Below are positions 32,404 through 43,499 of a DNA stretch of 64,000 bases, one piece after another. Positions within the stretch are counted from its first letter, which is position 1, and the number at the start of each line of letters is the position of its first letter. The DNA comes from Sabellastarte sp. h YS-2021 (lineage: Eukaryota; Annelida; Polychaeta; Sabellida; Sabellidae). The stretch lies in the NCBI GenBank assembly GCA_964017235.1, contig OZ024931.1:100086221-100150220 (forward strand), written 5' to 3'. Made by a program: the position numbers and the translations under genes. The notes under the pieces are model-generated. The model had not been told where the DNA came from, ran no database searches, and saw only the letters and a list, made by a program, of their open reading frames with translations.

Positions 32404-32502
32404 AAGACTGTATTTAGACAGCCTGGGTTTGGAGTGGGAATGGCCATGTGCTCTGTGTTTGCTGAAGGCTATTTGAAGAGTCATAAGGGCGTATTCAAGT
32501 AG
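32404..32502 (+). CDS. possible terminal exon, unknown gene
   Basis: A pyrimidine-rich stretch ending TACAAG precedes 32 open codons and a TAG stop. The peptide contains QPGFGVGMAMCSVFAEGYL, which looks protein-like, but I do not recognise the family and see no upstream exon. It may be chance. Confidence 0.2.
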   Translation, partial: KTVFRQPGFGVGMAMCSVFAEGYLKSHKGVFK

Positions 32503-32974
32503 GTCTGGTATTTATGGGTATAGGATGTTGTTGCAGTTTTGGTTGCCATCAACTTCTGTACCAAAATACAGTTAATGTAGCAGTGAATGACAGCCTTTTG
32601 ATGCAGTGTACCAGAACTAATGGGAAATAATCTTCAATTATAGAAGATTGATTTAAAGATTTTTATTTTGCATTAATGAGAAATTAATTCTCAATATTGT
32701 TGAATGTATGTAGGAGGATTCAATGGCATACATTTGGCTTTTAAGAATTCAGATATGAATTATGATTAGATATTATTTTATCTTTCCTTGTTAATATTTC
32801 ATTTATAAGAATCTTTAATGATAATGTTAATCCAGGCAAATTATGCTTCCACAGTATGTTTACTGTAAACTATCGCATTTGGTCATTATACTGAACTTTT
32901 TGATATTACAAATTTACAACTTGTAAGTCCAGTTATATACATGCATGTACAAGTAAATAAATTATATTATTATA
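32503..32974. other. AT-rich sequence, no gene seen
   Basis: No landmarks recognised on either strand. Confidence 0.5.
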
Positions 32975-34310
32975 ACTAGAAATAAGACGCCCTGTTGATA
33001 GTAGCTGCGATATATGAATAGAAACAGGATAGCATAGAAGAACACACATTATCATGTGTAATGTCCACCCCATGAACCTTTTGCCAAAATTGTACAGTAG
33101 TCTTACAAGACCCTGTTTCATTTGTGAAATATATCAATGATGGTTAAATATTTATTAGTGTACATTTAAATTATTTCAGCTTCATGCCTTTTTGCATTGG
33201 TTGGGTCGAAAATTTTGACGAAATCACTCTATCTTGCACAGTTAAGAAGATAGAAGCAAATTTCTGTTTTTCTATTTTTGGCAAAAATTTGAAAATTCAA
33301 AATGGCCGCCATTTTTGGGAAGAGGAAAATTTTTTGAAAATTGCCAAGAGTACATTTCTTAGATACCCTGTGGGTCGAAATTTCACCGAAATAACTCTAT
33401 TTTGCACGGTTAATGAAATTTGTGTTTTTCCATTTTGGGCCAAAATTCGAAAATTCAAAATGGCCGCCATTTTTGGGGAGGGGAAAATTTTTTGAAAACT
33501 GCAAAGATTACATTCCTTAGATACCCTGTGGGTCAAAAATTTCGACGAAATCGCTCTATCTCACACAGTTAAGGAGATAGAAGTAAATTTGTGTTTTGTC
33601 ATTTTTGGGGATAATTCGAAAATTCAAAATGGCCGCCATTTTGGGGGAGGGGAAATTTTTTTTTTAAATTGCCAAGAGTACGATACTCAGATACCCTATG
33701 GGTTGAAACTTTCGACGAAATCCCTCTATCTCGCACGGTTAAGGAGATAGAAGCAAATTTGTGTTTTGCCATTTTTGGCAAATATTTTCGAAAATTCAAA
33801 ATGGCCGCCATTTTTGGGGAGGGCAATTTTTTTGAAAATTGCAAAGATTACATTCCTTAGATACCCTGTGGGTTGAAAATTTCGACGAAATCGCTCTATC
33901 TCGCACGGTTTAGGAGATATGAGCACATTTGCCTTTTTCAGTATTCAAAATAGCCAAGTACTCATTTATTTAATTAATTACTCACTCATCTATGAAGCAA
34001 TTACCCCCAAAAGCAATCCCATACAAGTTATTAACCCAATGAACCTCCATACCAAATTTCAGAAAGATAGGCTTAATAGCATTCCTTAAAAGAGATACTC
34101 AAAAGTAGCAAAGTAGCTATTACTCAGTTATCTATAGAGCTATCATCACCAAAAGCAATCCCATACAACCTATTAACCCAATAAACCTGCATGCCAAATT
34201 TGGTAAAGATAGGATAAGAACTGTTGCCTAAAATGTCTGGAAACCAAGTGGGATGCCAGATGGCGGAAAAAGCAAAAATAATATGTCCACCCCCCAGTGG
34301 GTGGACATAA
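32975..34310 (+). mobile_element. hairpin-ended tandem-core element, copy 2
   Basis: Copy of the element at 28870. Subterminal TGTCCACCC is at 33062-33070. The right end is a perfect 9-bp-arm hairpin, TGTCCACCC (34284-34292) with GGGTGGACA (34299-34307), followed by TAA. Core repeats at 33190-33950 carry the AAAATGGCCGCCATTTTTGGG block. No genes. Confidence 0.75.
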
Positions 34311-34379
34311 CTACTTAATTAAAGAGTAACAGTGCTTTATAAATGCCATATATCTATTTACATTTTAGAAAAAGGCATA

Positions 34380-34645
34380 GTAAAATCTGACAGGGGGTAA
34401 ATCTGACCAGCTATCTAGACTCTTCACATAAGGTTTCCCAATACCTCTGAATACATTGTAAATCTCTAAAAGCAAGAATAAAATAGATATAAGGCAAAAA
34501 CACAAAATCGGCTATTTTATGACCCCAGTTTGACCCATAAGGGGGGATCCGGGGGTAAATCTGACCAGCTATCTAGACTCTTCACATAAGGTTTCCCAAT
34601 ACCTCTTAATACATTCTAAAACTCTAAAAGCAAGAATAAAGGAGA
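34380..34645. repeat. ~150-bp satellite, left part
   Basis: Units with GGGGGTAAATCTGACCAGC, TAGACTCTTCACATAAGG, AATACCTCTTAATACATTCT and GCAAGAATAAAGGAGATA. The array continues at 41127 after two insertions. Confidence 0.85.
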
Positions 34646-34651
34646 TAAGAG

Positions 34652-35233
34652 TTTTATTTTGGGGTCTATCTGTTGCCAACCTACGCAAGCTACAATGCAT
34701 TCAAAACAGTCTGGCCAGAACTGTTTGTAGAGCCACATGTCTTTCTCACACCACTCCACTAAGAAAAGCCCTTCATTGGCTACCCATAAGGCACCGTTGC
34801 ATCTTCAAGACTGCCTTGTTCGTATACAAATACCTATATACTAACTGTCCTAAATATTTCATCCCATTTCTCAAAGTTAGACAATGCGCCTATAATACCC
34901 GGTTGAGTCAATCTGATGGTATAATTCTACATGTTCCTCAATACCAACCATCTATTTACACATCCACAAAGCAGTTTAGTTTAAGCTTTGCATATGATGC
35001 TCCCAAAATATGGAATGAACTCCCTGATGATGTACGATCTGCCACTTCCATTGCTTCCTTCAGAAAAAAACTTAAGGCATACCTGTTCTGCCAAGCTTAT
35101 CCTCCTTAGTATTTTCGACCATTGCTATGGACAAGGACGATGATTTTTGTGACTATACCTATGATGTAGCGCCTTAGAGTCTGTCACTCTGGCAGAGATT
35201 AAGCGCTATAAAAGCTGAATTGGAATTGGAATT
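34652..35233 (+). mobile_element. 5'-truncated L2/CR1-like LINE tail
   Basis: The frame from about 34660 to 35109 encodes the C-terminal end typical of L2/CR1-type reverse transcriptases: LQSIQNSLARTVCRA, PLRKALHWLPIRHR, LFVYKYL, FAYDAPKIWNELPDDVR and FRKKLKAYLF before the stop. The 3' end shows AAGCGCTATAAAAGC then ATTGGA repeats. A 6-bp duplication TAAGAG (34646-34651 and 35234-35239) flanks it. Joining the flanks restores the satellite motif GAGATAA-AGGCAAAAAC. Confidence 0.85.
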
Positions 35234-35520
35234 TAAGAGGCAAAAACACAAAATTGCAAATTTAATAACTAAATTAAATTTTTATAAGTTAATACCCTAT
35301 CCAATGGACAATAGCTTATCCGGTCGGCGCAGACCGGCCCGCCAAACGTCAGAAAAAGACGTCCTGTGTCTCCACCGGCAGGTCGGTCAGTAGTACCAGT
35401 GCACTCGCCAGATGGCGTGTCGTACTTCCTTCCTGTCTAGACAGAGTGACGTCATAGCATCTTTTTTGTTGTCTAAACTTATTAGACCCCTAGTAAGCTG
35501 ATAGCGGGGTCGGTGGGAGG

Positions 35521-35625
35521 GTCTTGTGTGTCCATTGGATAGGGTATTAACTTATAAAAATTTAATTTACTTATTAAATTTGCAATTTTATTGCGTTAAT
35601 ACAACCTATCCAATGGACAATAGCT
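35521..35625 (+). other. DIRS D internal complementary region
   Basis: Reverse complements of the two outer ends joined at TTAAATTTGCAATTTTATTGCG, as in C. The outer hairpin AAATTTAAT...ATTAAATTT is also present here. Confidence 0.88.
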
Positions 35626-35990
35626 GAATAACTACCGCTTGGCCGGCGGGTAAGTTACTAGGGACTTGTGTGAACTCATGTTAGAGATAATGAAAATTCC
35701 TTCTTAAAGCCTGGGTAGACCTTGAAGTCAAAAACCCTTAAGGCTATGGTCGAATATCATCATCCGGTTCACCGGACTGGAACCGTCAGAGTCGACCTCG
35801 TCTCCCCCCCCCCCCCTTTTTTACAGACCTGCTCTGAGGTAGGGGAAGAGAGAGATGAGTTCAGTCCCATAAAATTAAGTCTCCCGGAGGAAGTACGTGA
35901 GATTTTTTTTTTTTTTTTTTGTGTTGCTCCTCAACTATATGTGCAATATATACAAATATGTACAACTATTTACATAGGTACAGATCTCCT

Positions 35991-37562
35991 CTACGTACCA
36001 GTCTGTTGGTGGATCTGTTGAGCAGCAACAACAGGACCAAGATGGTAGAGCTCTGAGTCAGCCCAAGCCACATCCTTCAGATAGAATTGAGTGAAGGTAT
36101 TATGAGATTTCCAGTGGCTGGCTGATAAGATCTGCTCCAAGGAGACTCCCGACTGGAAGGCCTTAGAGGCAGCGAAGGCCCTGACATCATGAGCTTTAAC
36201 TTGATGCAAGGCGTGGGCTTGATGATCGGAGAGCTCATAGCATAGGATCACAGTCTGCTTGATCCATGAGGAGATAGTGGCAGGGGAGATGTCTTTGTCG
36301 AAGCCCTTCTTGAAGGAGACAAAGACTAGCTCCTTGTGCTGCCTGAGGTCTGCAGTCGTGTCCAAATAGTAGCGTAAGGCTCTGACTGGACAAAGGGATC
36401 TGTCAGTCTTGAGGGATCTATCCAGAGTAGGTGCCAGGGCTGGTATGACCACTGGGGCTACACTCTCTGGACCCTCTTTGGCCAGCTGGTTCTTGGAAAG
36501 AAAGCTGGGATATGGAAAGAGAGACACCTTAGACCAGTCGGATTGGTGTCTGATGTTCCTGTATTGCCATGCATGGATCTCACTCCTGCATTTGCCAGAG
36601 CCCAGGGCCAAAAGGAAGACTGACTGATGTAGTACCAGGGAAAGGTTCCAGGAGGGTATTCCCCTTCGCCCTTTGGGTCTATCTCTGTGGAAACTCTCCA
36701 AGAGACGAGTGAGATTATCATCTTTGCTGATATTGACTGCTGTCGGTGGGAAGGCATATGCATCCAGCTCCTCCCATGGCAGAGTAAGTGCGTCCACTGC
36801 TACAGCCAGGGAGTCCGGTACCGGGGAGACAAACTGAGACAACTTGTGGTTGAACCTCGTGGCAAATAGGTCTATCTGAGGCCGGTGCCATTGGCTGCAT
36901 ATCTGATGAAAAACTTCTGGAAGTAGGGACCACTCTGTCTGGATGGTTTGACCCAGTCTGGATAACTTGTCTGCTATCACATTTAAGCGGCCTGGAATGT
37001 GTCGGGCTTTTAGTGTGACTTGTCGCTGGGAATACCAGGTCAAGATGCTCCACAGTAGGGCACATAGAGGGCCTGACCTCATGCCCCCTTCTTTGTTTAT
37101 GTAAGCGACCACTGTAGTATTGTCGTTTGCTACTAGAACTATTTTGTCTACACAGAGATTGTGGAACTCTTTGAGGGCCAAAAACACCGCTTTGAGTTCT
37201 AGATAGTTTATGTGCAGTTTGCTTTCCGGTACTGACCAGGATCCTCTTGCAGTAAACTCGTTTAAGTGAGCGCCCCACCCTTCTTTTGATGCGTCTGTAA
37301 ATATCTGCAGAGCATGCTTTATGGGGTGTAATGGTTGGCCGGTGAGGAGATTGCTTTCGTCTAGCCACCATTGCAAGTGAGGATGCAGAGACCTGGGCAA
37401 AGGGATGACCTTTCCCAGGGATTCCGGTACTCGCCAATTGTTCTTGAGATGCCACTGAATGGGTCTCATGTGTAGTCGGCCTAAGTGAACTTGTTTTTCT
37501 GTGGCTGTCAGCAGACCTATCAGGGGCATGAACTGCCGGACCGGACAGGCCGGTAGTAACAA
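35991..37562 (-). pseudogene. RNase H-MT-recombinase fusion (DIRS D)
   Basis: A 523-codon open frame produced by deletion. It begins in the RT-RNase H connection (LMPLIGLLTATEKQVHLGRL-like), includes RNase H (FTDASKEGWGAH, NYLELKA, VANDNTTVVAYIN, where the usual TDN is NDN) and the MT-like start (IDLFATRFNHKL, AYAFPPTA), then jumps directly into the recombinase (NISKDDNLTRLLESFHRD). About 475 bp relative to C is missing near 36740, which joined two frames into one. A further ~63 bp is missing near 36620. The recombinase has GKCRSE in place of GKRRSE, losing the catalytic Arg, while HDVR, SHWKSHN and FYLKD remain. Probably inactive. Confidence 0.85.
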
Positions 37563-37633
37563 AAGTGCTTGTATCTTCTCTTGAAGACTTTGCCACCGGT
37601 CCGGTGTCGGTCGGACCCGGCCGGACCTGAGGT

Positions 37634-38606
37634 CAAACTGGTAGCCTACAAAGTTTTAGATTTGTTTGGGCTCCAGTTCTGATTTTTCCAAATTCACCAA
37701 CCAGCCTAGATCCTGGCATATTTTGACAAGCATTTGGGTATGTCGGATACAGGTTTGGAGGGATTTGGCTCTCACCAACCAGTCGTCTAGGTACTGGTGG
37801 ATTCTTATACCCCTGTGTATGGCCATTAGTTTTACCTCCTTTGCTACTACAGTGAACTCCATGGGCGCTGTGGACAGACCAAAAGGCAGAGCTTTGAACT
37901 GGTAGGTCCGGTCCTGGACCTGAAATCTGAGGTATTTCCTGGACTGTTCCTGTATCGGTATATGGAAATAAGCATCCTTGAAGTCTACCGATGTAACCCA
38001 TTCCCCTTGTAGAAGGGAGGTTCTGATGGTTTCCGGTGTTTCCATCTTGAATTTCTCCACTTTGAGGAATTGGTTCAGATTGTTGAGGTCTAATATCAGT
38101 CTCCATTTGTTGTTGGGTTTGGGGACTAAAAAGAGTCGGTTGTAAAACCCCAACGAGGTCTGATTGGACACCGGTTCTACAGCATTTTTGTCGATAAGCT
38201 GATGCAATGCCTATAACAGGTAGCTGTTCCTGAGAGGATTGCCATAGCAGCTTATGACTGTAGGAATTCTTGTAAGTTTTGGTCGGATCCGAAAGGGGAG
38301 GGTGTAGCCCTCTTGCAGGATTTGAACCACTTTCGGACCAGCACCCAGGTCCAGCCAGGTTTGCCAAAAATTTTGCAGTCTGGCCCCTACAGGCAGAGTG
38401 AGGGCAACATTTGGTACATTTGAAACAGAATTGACACAAGACAATTGAGTGACACAAGAAGCACCTTTCACAGATTTTAATTGACACTTTTTTAATTGAC
38501 ATTCTGGCACTCCGGGACTTATCCCTTTCCTTTGTGGAAGCCCGGGTGCAGAAGGAACAAATTTGACAACAAGAGGCTTTACATCTAAATTTAACAGATT
38601 GTTCAT
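37634..38606 (-). pseudogene. reverse transcriptase (DIRS D)
   Basis: N-terminal and catalytic RT region in the +1 frame relative to gag. It opens with an ATG at 38606 and contains GARLQNFWQTWLDLGAGPK, LVPKPNNKWRLILDLNNL, SVDFKDAYFHIPI, KALPFGLSTAPMEF and HQYLDDWLVRA. Nonsense codons lie near 38208-38210 (Glu to TAG in a RNSYLLEALHQL-type segment) and near 37653 (in the KQIFDFVGY motif). Otherwise it is open and continuous with the 37562 frame. Confidence 0.88.
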
Positions 38607-38670
38607 TGTCTCGTTCGTGTGAAAGTTCCGGGTCAGCAGCCGACTTGTATCCCTGTTTAAACAATAATTG
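38377..38670 (-). CDS. Cys-rich gag extension after UGA (DIRS D)
   Basis: In-frame continuation of gag after UGA (38671-38673), followed by CAA UUA. About 98 codons without a stop up to CRGQT. It has CKASCCQICSFCTRA, then KERDKSR, then ICERCFLCHSIVLC and further CxxC pairs ending in SACRGQT. All Cys positions match elements C and E even though this copy's gag and RT have decayed. Confidence 0.68.
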
Positions 38671-40809
38671 TCATTTATAATGTTGCTGACCGCGGGAATG
38701 TCGGGAAGAGAAGTTGGAGGCTTTGCCCCTGCCTCGCTTGAAAGGACGCCTGTTGATATTACTCCAGGCGGGTCTGTCCTGTTTTACCTCTGACCGACTC
38801 TCCTGCTTTTTATCCGCCCGTTCATACGGGTGATAACGGTGTCTGGCATGTGATGTGGTAGCCGTGGGATGACTCTTGTTATCATAAAGGGCAATTTCTT
38901 CCTCGACCTTCTTAACAACCGATTCTGAGAACAAGGTGGCTATATGGAGTGGGCCGGTCCTGAGGGCAGCAAAGGTGTCTGGTTTCACTCCATTCTTTAA
39001 GTGGCTGAGGTATGAGTCTCGACGGGCCAAGGCAAGGTTTCCCATAGTGATGAAAACAAAGTCTGTCAAATGTTACATTGCCTTGGCCGTCGCTTGTGTG
39101 ATGCTTGAGTTAAATTCCATAAGGAATTGCAATTCCTCAGCGGCTTCGGACAGTTTCTTGGAGACTTTACCCTTGTTTTCCAACCTGATAACTTTTAGTT
39201 GTGTCTGCATGTCCCCTTGCACTTTAAACAAGCAGCGGTTGAAACTGGCCGTCTGGTTGCACACTACTGAGGCCTCTCTGGCCGTCCTCTCCCAATGCCT
39301 AAGCGTATCTTGTGAGATCCTACGGGAAGCTGGAGGTGTAGCTGCCAAGGCGGCTTTCCTGGCTTTTCTCCCGAAGCTGTTGTTTAGCTTGGCAGGGCCT
39401 GTATGCCAACTGGTGACTGTGGCCAGATCCAATTGCTGGTCAGAATAAAGACCGTACCATTTTGTTTGTGGTTTCGGAGGTCTGAGGAAATGGTCGATAG
39501 GAAGGCTACCGGCTTCAGTGGTTCTGGAGGGGTATCCCTCAGTCATATTGAGGTTGAGCTTAGATAATTTTCGGCAGAGCCAGTCCTCTGTAGGCATTTG
39601 TACTGAGATCTTGCTGGGTGCCGGAGCCTTGGGGCCCGCGAAAGGGTTGTCGTCAGAAGGGTTTGAACTGTCCATATCGGGAACATGCGACCACCCCATA
39701 AAGGAGCGTATGCCTCTCATGGTTTCCCAGTAGGTTTGTTCTTCTGACGTCGGGAGTTCTTGGTTAAATTCTTGATCGTCGGACAAATCTCCCTCCTCTA
39801 CGAAAAGTTCCACTGGGGGAGTGTCGGAGAGCTGACTCTGGGTATCCGAGTCCAAACTAGAGATACTGTCTTTCCTGCCCTTCTGAGGGGTCGGTGAAAA
39901 AGAGCCGGTTGAACTATAAGGTCAGTCGGAGGGAGGGTGGTCGGATGCCTCAGCAGAAAGAGTTGATGGTCGGTGAGAGTCGGTACTAGGCTTACCGGTC
40001 GACTTTTGCTTCTGAGAAGCGGTGTCTGGACCAGTGCGCCCCTGTGTAGAAATGTTTGGTTTAGCCTTCAGCTTACCGGCCGACTTTTGCTGTGAAGCAA
40101 TATTGTCTAGGCCAGTGCGCTTAACAGTTGAAGATCCCTGCTAGGCAGGGTCTGTGGTTAGCTTACCGGCCGACAGCTGCAAGGCAGCACTAGAGTCTGG
40201 GCCAGTGCGCTGAGAAGTATTCAGAGGTTTATCAGATGGTTGAAAAAAGGGTTCAGAGTCTCGTGTAACATTTCCTGGAGGAGGATGATCTGGAGCGACC
40301 CTGACATCTGAAGAGAAAGTAGGTTCTATGGATCTGGCTAAGAGTAAGGCTTCTAGCCTGTTGAAGCGATCCGCCTATTTGTCCTCTAGGGCTGAAAACT
40401 TGTCTTCCGTGGCAGAAGAGAGAGCAGAAGATGATTTCTTTGATTTAATAGGGGGCTTGTCCTTTTTAGGTTTCTTTTCAGGAGGGGCAGGTGATTTATC
40501 CGCACTAGGCCCACTCACAACCCCAATAACGGAGACCCTGGAAGGGTCTACAAGTTCGTCCGTGGGTTGGGTATTATCCACACGTTTTGCCTCCCTTTTC
40601 TCCTTCTTGATTTTGTACGATGGAGTAGAGATCTGGGCACGCTGCTCAGGGGTGAATGAATTACACAGAGTACAGTCTGCAGTGTCTTTATTAGCAATAC
40701 ACGGTTCCTCACCTTTCCCCTTTTCCCTACAACGTGCGCAGAAGGTATGTCCGTCGAAAATAGCCATTGCATGGCCACAACTCCCTCTCTTCTGGCCAGG
40801 TGATGACAT
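38671..40809 (-). pseudogene. gag remnant (DIRS D)
   Basis: Family-2 gag with start MSSPGQKRG at 40809 and the N-terminal cluster CGHAMAIFDGHTFCARCREKG. Breaks: TGG to TAG in the QKWSDRFN equivalent near 40374, at least one stop in the low-complexity centre (for example near 40140), and GAA to TAA near 39070 in the AMEHLTDF motif. The pieces 40375-40809, 39073-39855 and 38671-39069 are all in one frame, so decay is mainly by substitution. It ends GQQHYK then UGA. Confidence 0.85.
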
Positions 40810-40924
40810 AGTTCATAAAATATAGCTGTAACTTCAAATTAATAAGATTCAAGACGATTTCACGCAAATAAACTACCAAAAACACAATTTCTGGCAGAGA
40901 TAAAATTTTCCACTGTGCACTGGT

Positions 40925-41126
40925 TCGCGCCAAATGAAAAAGATGCTATGACGTCACTCTGTCTAGACAGGAAGGAAGTACGACACGCCATCTGGCGAGT
41001 GCACTGGTACTACGGACCGACCTGCCGGTGGAGACACAGGACGTCTTTTTCTGACGTTTGGCGGGCCGGTCTGCGCCGACCGGATAAGCTATTGTCCATT
41101 GGATAGGTTGTATTAACGCAATAAAA
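40925..41126 (+). repeat. DIRS D right inverted terminal repeat
   Basis: Contains TGACGTCA, GTCTAGACAGGAAGGAAGTA, the GGCGGGCCGGTCTGCGCCGAC block and end sequence ACGCAATAAAA. It pairs with about 35254-35466. Confidence 0.87.
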
Positions 41127-42815
41127 TTGGCTATTTTATGACCCCAGTTTGACCGGGGGGGGGGGGGGGGGGGGGGGGTCCAGGGGTAAATCTGACCAGC
41201 TATCTAGACTCTTCACATATGGTTTCCCAATACCTCTTAATACATTCTAAAGCTCTAAAAGCAAGAATAAAGGAGATAAAAGGCAAAAACACATAATCAG
41301 CTATTTTATAACCCCAGTTTGACCCATAAGGGGGGATCCGGGGGTAAATCTGACCAGCTACCTAGACTCTTCACACAAGGTTTCCCAATACCTCTTAATA
41401 CATTCTAAACTCTAAAAGCAAGAATAAAGGAGATATAAGGCAAAAACACAAAATCAGCTATTTTATGACCCCCAGTTTGACCAATAAGGGGGGGTCCGGG
41501 GGTAAATCTGACCAGCTATCTAGACTCTTCAATACCTCTTAATACATTCTAAAGCTGTAAAAGCAAGAATAAAGGAGATAAAAGGCCAAAACACAAAATC
41601 GACTATTTTATGACCCCAGTTTGACCCATAAGGGGGGATGCGGGGGTAAATATGACCGCCTATCTAGTCCCATCACATAAGGTTTCCCAATATCTCTTAA
41701 TACATTCTAAAACTGTAAAAGCAAGAATAAAGGAGATATAAGGCAAAAACACAAAATTGGCTATTTTATGACCCCAGTTTGACCCATAAGGGGGGGTCCG
41801 GGGGGTAAATCTGACCAGCTATCTAGACTCTTCACATATGGTTTCCCAATACCTCTTAATACATTCTAAAGCTCTAAAAGCAAGAATAAAGGAGATAAAA
41901 GGCAAAAACACATAATCAGCTATTTTATAACCCCAGTTTGACCCATAAGGGGGGATCCGGGGGTAAATCTGACCAGCTACCTAGACTCTTCACACAAGGT
42001 TTCCCAATACCTCTTAATACATTCTAAACTCTAAAAGCAAGAATAAAGGAGATATAAGGCAAAAACACAAAATCAGCTATTTTATGACCCCCAGTTTGAC
42101 CAATAAGGGGGGGTCCGGGGGTAAATCTGACCAGCTATCTAGACTCTTCAATACCTCTTAATACATTCTAAAGCTGTAAAAGCAAGAATAAAGGAGATAA
42201 AAGGCCAAAACACAAAATCGACTATTTTATGACCCCAGTTTGACCCATAAGGGGGGATGCGGGGGTAAATATGACCGCCTATCTAGTCCCATCACATAAG
42301 GTTTCCCAATATCTCTTAATACATTCTAAAACTGTAAAAGCAAGAATAAAGGAGATATAAGGCAAAAACACAAAATTGGCTATTTTATGACCCCAGTTTG
42401 ACCCATAAGGGGGGGTCCGGGGGGTAAATCTGACCAGCTATCTAGACTCTTCACATATGGTTTCCCAATACCTCTTAATACATTCTCAAGCTCTTAATAC
42501 ATTGTAAAGCTGTAAAAGCAAGAATAAAGGAGAGAAAAGGCAAAAACACAAAATCGGCTATTTTATGACCCCAGTAGGGAGGGTCTGGGGATAAATATGA
42601 CCGGCTATCTAGTCTCTTCACATATGGTTTCCCAATACCTCTTAATACATTCTCAAGTTCTAGAAGTAAGAATAAAGGAGATATAAGGGGAAAAGATGAA
42701 ATTGGCTATTTTATTACCCCAGTTTGACCCCTACGGGGGAGGGGGGGGGGGGGGGGGAATTTGACTTGCTTTCTAGACTCTAGAAACCAAATAAGTGCCC
42801 TTTCAGGGACGCTTA
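41127..42815. repeat. ~150-bp satellite with 619-bp higher-order repeat
   Basis: The array resumes after D. The ~150-bp units form a four-unit block that repeats exactly: CACATATGG lies at 41214, 41833 and 42452, and the variant GATGCGGGGGTAAATATGACC recurs with the same 619-bp step (about 41638 and 42257). Long G runs are at 41155-41178 and 42737. The array ends at hairpin AAGTGCCC-TTTCA-GGGACGCTT (42793-42814), the same style of end as the element at 47253. Confidence 0.88.
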
Positions 42816-43140
42816 ATTAAGACAGATCCAGGTCTGATACTCACACAAGGGAATCTACTTGTGGCCTAGTACATACATATATACAAGATATGAGAGAAAT
42901 CCCTACAACAGTCAATGAGAAAATTGTGATAAAGTGTTGATATTTTCACACTTTTGGTGGGGGTACCTCCCTTGTAATGGCTCTAGCAAACAGACGAATA
43001 CATTTGCATGCCTAAAACAATTTTTCATCCTTGATAGATAAGGTATCTTTAAAAAAAAACAGCATGCCACTAGCCCTTGTCGTTTTGGAGGTAAATTGTT
43101 CACGCAGACACGGACGCCAACGCCGGAGTGATGACATAAC
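42816..43140. repeat. terminal domain of a tandem-core element
   Basis: Copy of the conserved ends at 23651 and 28160 (GACAGATCCAGGTCTGATAC, GGCTCTAGCAAACAGACGAA). Non-coding. Confidence 0.75.
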
Positions 43141-43274
43141 AACTGAATATTAGGTTACCATACACTACACTCTGATCACCCTCATTCATGATCATAGAAC
43201 ACTTACCTAAAAATCTTTTCATTTACCATCATAATGTTTACATATGTTATAAAGCTGTCATCACATAGTCATAC

Positions 43275-43406
43275 CTAACCCCAATGGACTTGATGCCATG
43301 CACCCTGCAGTCACACCCATCACTGTGGCAGCGCCGGATATTTATCTGCACTATTGGATAATGAACTTTGGCATTTTCTAAGAGGACAACATCACCGGTA
43401 ATATGG
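43275..43406 (-). CDS. DOC-domain gene, exon c
   Basis: Predicted 132-bp exon of a host gene. On the minus strand it follows a T-run and CAG (TTTTTTTTTTCAG) and is followed by GTATGA, with entry and exit in the same phase. The peptide includes ITGDVVLLENAKVHYPIVQI and RRCHSDGCDCRVHGIKSIG, resembling the C-terminal half of the DOC (APC10-like) beta-sandwich domain, which often has a hydrophobic-Cys then G-[IC]-D-x-[RK]-[IV]-H-G pattern. Candidates from memory are HECTD3-, HERC2-, ZZEF1- or CUL7/9-like proteins. No domain search was possible, so the family is unresolved. Confidence 0.7.
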
Positions 43407-43499
43407 CTGAAAAAAAAAACAAGCAATCAGTGACGGAATGAATTGGTCACATATAGCGTTGGTACCGACTTTGACAACTTACAAGAACTTCGAACACCT

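Larger units (their letters stand above)
35254..41126 (-). mobile_element. DIRS retrotransposon D (family 2)
   Basis: Family-2 DIRS copy in the ~150-bp satellite. Removal restores CACAAAATTGGCTATTTTATG, which is present intact at 41751-41770, so no duplication was made. Terminal repeats are about 35254-35466 and 40925-41126. Gag has several nonsense codons, RT has two, and the region between the MT-like domain and recombinase is deleted. The recombinase has lost a catalytic Arg. It keeps the UGA-CAA-UUA gag terminator and the Cys-rich extension. Confidence 0.93.
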
